Position numbers and translations under genes: made by a program. Of a stretch of 64,000 bases of DNA, positions 56,656 through 64,000 are shown piece after piece. Each line of letters begins with the position of its first letter. Positions within the stretch are counted from its first letter, which is position 1. The notes beneath the pieces are model-generated. The model was not told the origin of the DNA and made no database searches. It saw only the letters and a program-made list of their open reading frames with translations. Where the stretch lies: the NCBI GenBank assembly GCA_024362935.1, contig JANCRA010000126.1:1039019-1103018 (forward strand). Direction: 5' to 3'. Source of the stretch: Setophaga petechia. Its lineage: Eukaryota; Chordata; Aves; Passeriformes; Parulidae.

Positions 56656-59021
56656 GGCTGGGAGCAGCCAGGTCTGTGCAGGGTGTCCCTGCCCAAGGCA
56701 GGGGTGCAGTGGGATGTACCTGGAGGTCCCTTCCAAGCCAGAGCTCTCCATGGCTGTGTGAGTGTGTGGCAGTTTGGTGAGGTCAGGTTCCCTGTCCCAC
56801 CCTGTGGCGTGGCTCACGTGCCCAGGCTGTGCCATGCCCTGGCAGGCACAGAGCAGAGCTGTGGGCAGTGTGTGTGACAGGGCTGCCCTGCCTGCCCCAG
56901 CTGCATGGGCACAGCTGCTCAGCTCCTGCTTCCCCCGGGCCCGGGGAGCTGATGGTCTCTGTGCCCCTGCATCTGAGGGGATGTACCTGTGGGGAGGTGA
57001 GCTCAGTGCTGAGCTGAGGAGCAGAACAGGGAAGGAGCTTCCCTCCCCTCTGCCCCAGGAAGGGCTCTGTGCTGTTGTGGGGCTTGCCAAGGTGGGAGGA
57101 TGCTGATGTTCTGTGATCCTGGAGCAGAGCTGAGGCAGGACAGGCTCCGTGGTGAGAGGCTGGGCCAGGAGATCCTTCAGGCAGCCACCTCACTGCATTC
57201 AGGCTTTGCTACATCCCAGTGCCCACAGAAATGAGAAATGCTGCCTGGGAGACTGCTGGGGAGGAAAGGAGAGGTCCTGGGCTGCACTGCTCCCCAGGGC
57301 ACCCAAGGCAGCTGATCCCATCTGTGCACAGCTGGCACATGGACTCACAGATGTGGGACAGGGCTGCAGGAAACTGCCTGTCCCTGAGGACAGCACGTGT
57401 GGCTGGTGGCTTTGCCATGGGGGATTGCCTCTGAGGCTCTGGGGGTGTCAGGGCCTCCTGGCCCCCACACAGGAGCCTGTCCTGCACACACCTGAGCCCT
57501 GTCTGCAGCCTGCCTGATTGCACAGGCTTCTAAAGCTGGACTGCAGGTAGGTGGGTGCAGGTGTGCCAGCTTCCTGCTGCTGCAGGTCACCTGGACACCA
57601 GCAAGTTCAGGTAAGGTCTGTGTGCAGGTGGATGGGCTGGGCTGCAAAGTTCTGTCAGTGTGCTGTGTCCAGAAGGCTGGGGACAAGTTCAGGGGGAGAC
57701 ATCCAAGGTGGAGAGCAAAGTGCCAGGGAGATACAGATTTGGGTGTCTCTGGCAGTTTGAGGGTTTTATTGGCAAACTGTGTACAGTTTGAGCCTGGCTG
57801 GGAAGAGGCCACCTGTGCTGGAAAGGAAGCAAGAGGCTGATGGTCAACGTCAGCATTGCTCAGGGGAGCTGGACACCTGTTGAGGGTTTTCTTCCTTGTC
57901 CAAGGTATGAGAAGAGTCCCCCCAGGTGTGTGTCACTGGCACTGGCTGTGCCAGGCAGGCAGGGTGCTTGCTGTGGGGCTGGAGAGCATTCCCTGTGTGA
58001 GGGATGGGGCTGCCAGAGCCCCGGGGTCCCCAGAGCAATCCAGGCACTCCAGGGATTGTGCATGGAGCCTGAAGGAGCAGCAAAAACAGCTGGGACAGAA
58101 GAGACCCTGGCACAGCAGGAAAGTGAGACTTGGCTGCTTTAGCTGAGGGGTGGGTGCAGGGATTGGCCAAAGCTGACTGAAGCACACAGGTGTGACATGG
58201 AAGAGCTTCTTGGGGAGAGGCAGCACTGAACTACAGGGTGGATTGGGACTGGCTGTGGGAAGCAAATTCTGGAAGGATTTTCTAAGTCATGTCATGATCT
58301 TTGGGAGCAGTTTGCTCAGAGGGCCCTGCTGTCCTGTGCTTGCCTTCCCACAGAGCCCCTCTGAGCAGGGCTGTGTGCAGGGGAGCTGTGCTGCCTGCTC
58401 GGGGCAGACCCTGCCCCCTGTGCTGTGCCCCTGCTTGGCTGGGGAGCTGGGCAGCTGTGGTGAGCAGAGCAGTGAAGGGCAGTGAGCAGCGTGCAGCTGG
58501 CAGGGCTGTGCCTGTGCCCCCTCCCCACGCCTGCTCTGCCCCCTGCCCTCGGCCCCTGGGCCCCACGGGGGTCCCCACAGTCAGTCTGTGTCCTGGCTCT
58601 CGTGGGGTCCCCCCACAAACCCTCCCGGTGCCAGGGGCCCCTGCAGCAATCCTTGCCCCTGTGTTTGCACATCTCTGCCCCTTACTAAGGGCTCCTCTGA
58701 ATAGTGAGGCACTGGTGAGTGACCCTGAAATGCTGTGAGGCATTTGCCTGTCCTTCATGGGCTCAGAACTGAGGTTCTGCAGCTGCTCCTCGCTGTCCTC
58801 AGGGAAACCCAAGTGGCTTTGGGAAGCAAATCCACCCATAACGGGTGGTTCTGACAGGGAGCGGGGCAGAGCAGCCCCACACTCAGCTGTGAGCTCAGGG
58901 AGGGCACCGTGCCCAGGGGCTGTGGGGAGCTGTGCCTGCTGCCCCCTGCTCCTGGCCCTGCAGTGCATGTGGGGCAGCTCTGGAGGGGTGGACAGGCCAC
59001 CCTGCCTGGGGGGACAGTGGG

Positions 59022-59150
59022 TGGCAGGGAGGGTGGCAGGGAGGGTGGCAGGGAGGGTGACAGGGAGGCTGGCAGGGAGGGTGGCAGGGAGGGTGGCAGG
59101 GAGAGTGACAGGGAAGGTGGCAGGGAGGGTGGCAGGGAGGCTGGCAGGCT
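59022..59150. repeat. 12-bp tandem repeat, about 10 copies
   Basis: GGTGGCAGGGAG repeats with GTGACAGGGAG and GCTGGCAGGGAG variants. Confidence 0.94.
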
Positions 59151-59435
59151 GTTCGTGGAGCTGAGCTGAGCTCTGTCTACCTGAGGGCCTGGGGCTCTCA
59201 CCAGGGTTTCTCATTTTCTTCTGCAAGTCAAGGAGGAGTAACTGGCACAGGGAAAACAGGAAGAAGGCTCTCAAGGAAGAGTTTAGGAGCACAGGGCTTA
59301 ACATGGAGATGAGGTGGAGAGAAGCCAGACAGAAAACACAATTAGGAGCTTTGCCTTGTGCCTCAGGTATCAGTGTGTGCAGGTGAGACATGCACTTGGG
59401 ACAGAAGGATCCACTTCCCTTGCAGGACTGCCTAG

Positions 59436-59556
59436 GGGGGCAGGAGGAGGCCCTGGAACACCAGGACTGGCATTTGGGGGCAGGAGGAGGCCCTGGAACA
59501 CCAGGATTGGCATTTGGGGGCAGGAGGAGCCCCTGGCATTGGCAGTACTGCTCTGT
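59436..59556. repeat. 41-bp tandem repeat, about 3 copies
   Basis: The unit includes GGCAGGAGGAGGCCCTGGAA and CACCAGGACTGGCATTTGGG. Confidence 0.92.
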
Positions 59557-62012
59557 GCCTGCTCTGGCCCATACTGCAGGGACAGTGCTGTCCTCTGGAG
59601 CTGCCAGTTGAGAACACCCTTTTCTTGGAAGGGGAACAAGGAGTCCCCCACAAAGGGCTGCTTGTGATAGGTGGGAGCTGGGACCAGCCCTGCCCCTTCT
59701 CTTGTGCTGGCCACAACTCCTGTGGAGGCAGCTTTGACAGTTGTGGCTGAGCCAAGCTGACTTCTGTGGAGGTGCCCAGTGCTGGTGTGCTGTGTCAGCT
59801 GGACCAGCCCAGCGTGGGGACTGGGAGAGCAGGGACTCCTTGTTGCCCTCCTGTCTGCAGGATTCCCCTCTCCTGGGGCTCTGTGCTGTGCCCAGTCTCC
59901 TTGCCCTGTGCTGCTGCTCCTGGGGTCCAGCCCAGGGCCCTGGCTCCATTTCTGCCTTTGGGACTTTGGGGTTTTCCCCTTGTTCTGCAGCGGAGCCTGG
60001 AGGATGTTGCTCCATCCGTGGGGAGGGAAGGGGAGCTGCAGGGGCAGGTCAGCCCTGGTCAGGGTTTCCCAGAGCTCTCATGAGTCAGAGATGTGCTCAG
60101 CAGGTCACTCAGCCTGGCTGTGTGCTCAGCTCAGTCTGGAACAGCAGGAGCCAGGCCAGCATTCCCTGGAGTCCTGCACTCATGGGGACACTGGTGTGCC
60201 CCTTTGGCCTTCCCACAGCTTCAGGGATGTGGGTCTGCCCCTGCTGGAGCAGGCACTGCTGTTCCCCAGAGCCAGCACCCCAGGGAGAGCTCTTGTGCTG
60301 CCTTGGGCTCTCCCCTGTGCCCCTTGCCCACACCTGTTGCTGAGGTTTGGGATGGATTGGGATTTGAGGCTGGGTGGGTTTGGGGATCCCGCTCCTCCCT
60401 TGGCCCTGGGTGCCACCTTGCTCCTCCTGGCAGCTCCTGCCCTTGCCTGCAGGATGGGGTGGGAGTTTCTGGGGCCAGTGGGTGCTTGCAGCACCTGCAG
60501 AGTTGTTCTACCTGATTTCCTCACTTCTGCTGCCCCGTTCTCAGTGTTTGTTGAGGGCCCCTGGTGCCTTTGGGAGTTCCCCAGGCTGTGGGTGAGTCAG
60601 TGTTGTGTTTGCTGTGGGATGGCAGTTTGTCTTTCTGCCAGGAAGCTGCTTCCCAGCAGCTGGCAGGAGGTGGCACAGGTACCCAGCAGGCTGGTGGAGG
60701 CAACTGGGCACCCCTGGCCTTGGGGCTGCTGCCATCCCTGCCATGCTCTGGGCTGCCCAGTGTGGTGGCTCCTGTCCCATGGCCTGGGTCTGCCTGCCTG
60801 CATGGCTGGGGGCACTGCAGGGCCCCATCCACTCTGCAGGGAGAGATCAGAGCACAGAGGTGGAAAATTAGAGTTTGCAAGTGAAATGAGGCCCTGAGGG
60901 CAGCTCACCTGAGCTGTAACAGTGCTCCCTGGCCTGCTGTGGCACGTTGTTCTGTCAGAGCTCAGGAGCTGTGGGGCAGGCGTTGGCATTTCCCCGTGGA
61001 AGCCGTGCCCCACTGCCTGCTCAGCTCACGGTGCCCTTTCCATCATCCTTGTGCTCCTCTGGCTTCTCCTGCTTCCCACAGGCACCAGGCTGGTGTTTGT
61101 TGTTTGTCTCTTGCACTCAGAGCCCTTCCCAAGCTCCTTGCTCTGCCTCAGGCCCTGTTACACCAGGAATTCCTGCCCTGAACTCAGCTGAGGCACCCGT
61201 GGCTGCTGATGCTCTTCCACACTCCCGGGGAGGATTTGTCCCACAGGTGCTTACCAAGTTTCCAGTTCCCACTGTTCTCAGACTGCAGTGGTGACCACAG
61301 GTGGTTGTTCAGGTCCTCCAGCAAAGTACCTGACAAAGCAGACACGTGGGACCGGCCCAGAGCTGCCGTCTGTTCTCCCACATCCCTGGGGTCTGTGTCC
61401 CTGGATCCCATGGAAGTTAGGGAGCTCCCTGCTCCAGCAGAGCTCAGGGTTGGCTCAGGGCTGCCTGAGCCACTCTCTGTCTTTGCAGGACTCTCTGCTC
61501 TGCCCCCAGACTCGTGGCAGCTTGCCTCCATAGCCTGGTGTGAGCCTTCCTCCAGCCCCAGAGCCCTTCCTGAGGTCTGGTCAGTGGGACATGGGAGGCC
61601 CAGAGGCCAGTGCCCTTCATCACTCAAGGACAGTCACCTTGGCTCCAGCACCTGCAGGCTTACAGGCTAGGGAAAGTTATTCTGGTCAGACAGAAATGAC
61701 ACACAGCACTGCAGGGAGTGAGTAAAATACAAACCAGGCTCTAGCAAAATTTCTTCCTTGGTGCTTCAGTGTCCATGACCTGCAGCCACAGGGTTTGTTC
61801 CAGCTGCTGTGGCAGGAGCTCAGGCTCTGCAGCCTCCTGGGAACTGGCTGCTCCCCACAGCCACAGCACCCTGACCGTGCAGCCAAGGCCACCCAGACAG
61901 GGCCAGCATGGCCTGCAGGACACAGCCATGCCAGCTCCTGTTCCAGTGTCAGGTTGTCTGTGCTGCTGCATGCTCCCACTCTTTCACTTTCTTTGCCCTA
62001 GTTCACGTGTGA

Positions 62013-62056
62013 TGAATCAGTTAAACAGTTAATCAGTTAATCAATTAATCAATTGA
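62013..62056. repeat. AT-rich 8-bp repeat
   Basis: CAGTTAAT/CAATTAAT units repeat about five times in AGAP3 intron 7. Confidence 0.88.
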
Positions 62057-63644
62057 ACACAGACTGTGCCTGTGTGCACTCAGGCCTGGCTCTCTGCAGC
62101 TCTTCCTTCACCACAGCGCTGCTGTGTGGGTGTTGGGGCCAGCACTGACTGCAGCTCTCTCTGTTGAGGGTTCAGAGCCCCTGGCAGGGGCCAGGGTGCT
62201 TTGTCCCTCTGTGTCCCTGGTGCTGCCCTTCCCTGGAGTCGGCAGCAGAGCCTGCTTGTCCAGCACAGGTTCCTCACCCTGCACAGGAGCTCCCAGCACA
62301 CTGCACCAGGTTCCCAGCCTCTTGGGCTTGTGGAAAAGCACAGGCAGGCCAGGGTCCCTCTCGTTCTGTGCTTCAGGACTCCAGAAATGTTCCTGTTTCC
62401 AGACAGGCTGGGATGGTCTGAGCCACCCACCTGCTCACAGCCTGGAATTCTTTTCCTTGCTCTGCCTTTGTGAGGAGGAAACTGAAATGCTGCTTGGGTG
62501 GCTTTTTCCTCTCCTAGGTTCTCATCGTGTGTCTTCTCCCACATCTCTTGTTAAAGATGAGGGATCCATGGCTCGGTGAGGGCTGCACCTCTCTGGGACT
62601 GGGCTGTGGGTCATGGTCCCTGCTGTGCCTGTGCAGCCCCTTCACCCTTCTCTGAAGTGCTCATCTCAGAGTTAGGCTCTGATCCCACTGGGGATGGGGT
62701 CTCTCACAGAGATCACCCCTGCAGGGGCTGCACTCGTGCTCACAGTGTGGACAGCATGGAGAGGTCACTGGGCCAGTGATGCCACCACCACCCTGTGGCT
62801 GTGCAGCTGGGAGGGCCAGGCTGCCCTTCTGGGCTGCTGGAGCTCACCTGCCCTGCCAGGGGCAGCTCCCCCCGAGTGTCTGAAATGCAGTTCAGAAGTG
62901 CCAGGGAGCTGGGGCTGCCGTGTGCCTGTCATGGGGAGATGTCCTGGCTGCAGACCTGAAATGCTTCCATGCCCCTGCTGCTCCTGGGGTGTCCCTGAGC
63001 CCCTGTCCCATGGCTGCCCACGCTGGGCAGGGTGGGAGTGAGCAGCCTTGTCTGAAGAGATGTGTTGGTGACGTGGGTGCGTGGCTGGATCTTCCTCTTG
63101 CTGTGGGGTCCAGTGAGGGGATGGGGGAGCCCCTTGTGTTCCCAGCACAGGCCAAGCAGCCATGGCTGAGGCTATGGCTCAGACCAGCAGCAGAGGTGGG
63201 TGTCACAGAGGCTGAGCTTGGGCTGTGGCACTCTGTGCCAGGTGGAGGCTGGAGTCCTGGGGACACACATCCCCACTGGCATCAGGGCTGTACTCAGAGA
63301 CAGGAATGGGTGAGTGGGACTTGGAGCTCGGCAGGCTTTGGGCTGCCTCACAGCCTCGTGTCTGAGGGGCTCAGAGGAAGGGAATGACTGCCCCAGGAGG
63401 GTGACCCTGATCTGTGTTCTGGGAGCAGGTGGAGGTGCCATAGCTGTGCCCCTCTGCTGGGAACAGCTACATGGAACTGTGCTGCCTCAGGCCTTGTTCC
63501 ACACCTATGTTTGGAAGGGCTTCAGCTGGGTTTCTCTGGCCAGTTGCTGCCCTTCTCCTTGATTTCAGAACTTGAACATTTTACTGGTGAAAAAACAAGA
63601 GAGAAAGAGGTGAAAGGCTTCCCAAGCCCCTCTGTTGAGCAGGA

Positions 63645-63845
63645 GCAGTGCTGGCATTGTATGTCTCTCTGGGTTGCCCCATAAGAGAGAGATCCCCATC
63701 CCTGGAAGCGTTCAAGGCTGGGTTGAATGGGCTTGGAGCAATCTGGTCTAGTGGAAGTTGTCCTTGCCCATGGCAGGGGGTTGGAACTAAACGGTGTTTG
63801 AGGCCCCTTCCAACCAAAACGATTCTGTGATTGTTTGGATGTCAC
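63645..63845 (+). mobile_element. CR1 LINE 3' end
   Basis: Forward CR1: GATCCCCATCCCTGGAAGCG, TTCAAGGCTGGGTTGAATGG, CATGGCAGGGGGTTGGAAC and CCTTCCAACCAAAACGATTC, with the tail TGTGATTGTTTGGATG. It ends about 115 bp upstream of AGAP3 exon 8. Confidence 0.92.
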
Positions 63846-63957
63846 CCAGCCCCAGTCCTGCACGGCACGCCCTGCCCTGGCATGAGGCCCCGTGGGCAGG
63901 TGGTGCTCCTGCAGTCTGCCTCCCCGTGGCCTCTCTGACTGCCCATCTCCTCCTCAG

Positions 63958-64000
63958 GCCACCAACGGTGGAGGAGCCTTCAGTGACTACTCGTCGTCCG
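63958..64000 (+). CDS. AGAP3: AGAP3 coding exon 8, cut by window end
   Basis: After acceptor CTCCTCAG the frame reads ATNGGGAFSDYSSS, continuing directly from exon 7 in phase 0, and the window ends inside the next codon. ATNGGG...SDYSSSV is a conserved AGAP linker motif that leads towards the split PH domain. No donor is visible; the exon continues beyond 64000. Confidence 0.9.

Larger units (their letters stand above)
56119..63957 (+). other. AGAP3 intron 7
   Basis: GT-AG intron of 7839 bp, phase 0. It holds four small tandem arrays and a CR1 3' end near the acceptor. No additional AGAP3 exon is recognisable. Confidence 0.7.
35188..64000 (+). other. AGAP3: AGAP3 gene body, 5' part, truncated by the window edge
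   Basis: Eight exons on the + strand join in frame into about 497 codons and then leave the window. The order is a 270-residue N-terminal exon, the SQEWTLSRSVPELKV segment typical of AGAP proteins, and a GTPase-like domain with P-loop [16 protein letters not shown] and ETCAT motifs. The next segments read SLPNSPSHSS and SDYSSS, both characteristic of AGAP1/AGAP3. Residue choices such as [13 protein letters not shown] and VALRKK match AGAP3 better than AGAP1 or AGAP2 as I know them. AGAP proteins are Arf GTPase-activating proteins of endosomes and signalling complexes; their PH, ArfGAP and ankyrin regions follow this part. Introns are 8397, 5907, 172, 137, 1293, 3576 and 7839 bp, all GT-AG. 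Paralogue choice is from remembered family features, not a search. Confidence 0.9.

Overview
This is vertebrate nuclear DNA, most likely from a bird and probably a songbird. The evidence is interspersed: at least fifteen fragments of CR1-type LINEs (the dominant avian retroposon), a solitary LTR that resembles a family I associate with passerines, GT-AG introns, CpG-rich promoter DNA and very high GC. Nothing prokaryotic is present: no operons, tRNA, rRNA or CRISPR. Most long open frames in the window are artefacts of tandem repeats.

One gene is recognisable: AGAP3, a GTPase of the centaurin-gamma/PIKE family with GTPase, PH, ArfGAP and ankyrin regions. It lies on the + strand and runs off the right edge. 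A CpG island (about 34330-35900) carries a first coding exon starting at 35188. Seven more exons follow (44396-44454, 50362-50449, 50622-50707, 50845-50986, 52280-52414, 55991-56118, 63958-64000). Every junction keeps the reading frame, giving about 497 codons here. These cover a long basic, serine-rich N-terminal extension and the whole GTPase-like domain. The PH, ArfGAP and ankyrin parts must lie beyond 64000. The usual AGAP N-terminal exons were not found, so this appears to be an alternative-promoter transcript.

Bases 1-34300 hold no coding exon I can support. They could be upstream intron of a longer AGAP3 transcript or intergenic. They contain CR1 pieces, the solitary LTR (4351-4970), a CpG-rich patch (30555-30840), some AT-richer single-copy stretches and a dense series of minisatellites.

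The most unusual property is minisatellite load. About thirty separate tandem arrays, nearly all with different units of 6 to 73 bp, fill roughly 14 kb by my hand tally. The largest are a GGCTGT-type hexamer array (15689-17823), a 26-bp array of about 51 copies (27224-28556), a GCAGGACAGG-type array (46945-48332), a 6-bp-quantum array (12813-13967) and a 71/73-bp array (5706-6660). Several sit inside AGAP3 introns. One was plainly seeded from CR1 sequence. This would suit a small, GC-rich, highly recombining microchromosome, but that is inference.
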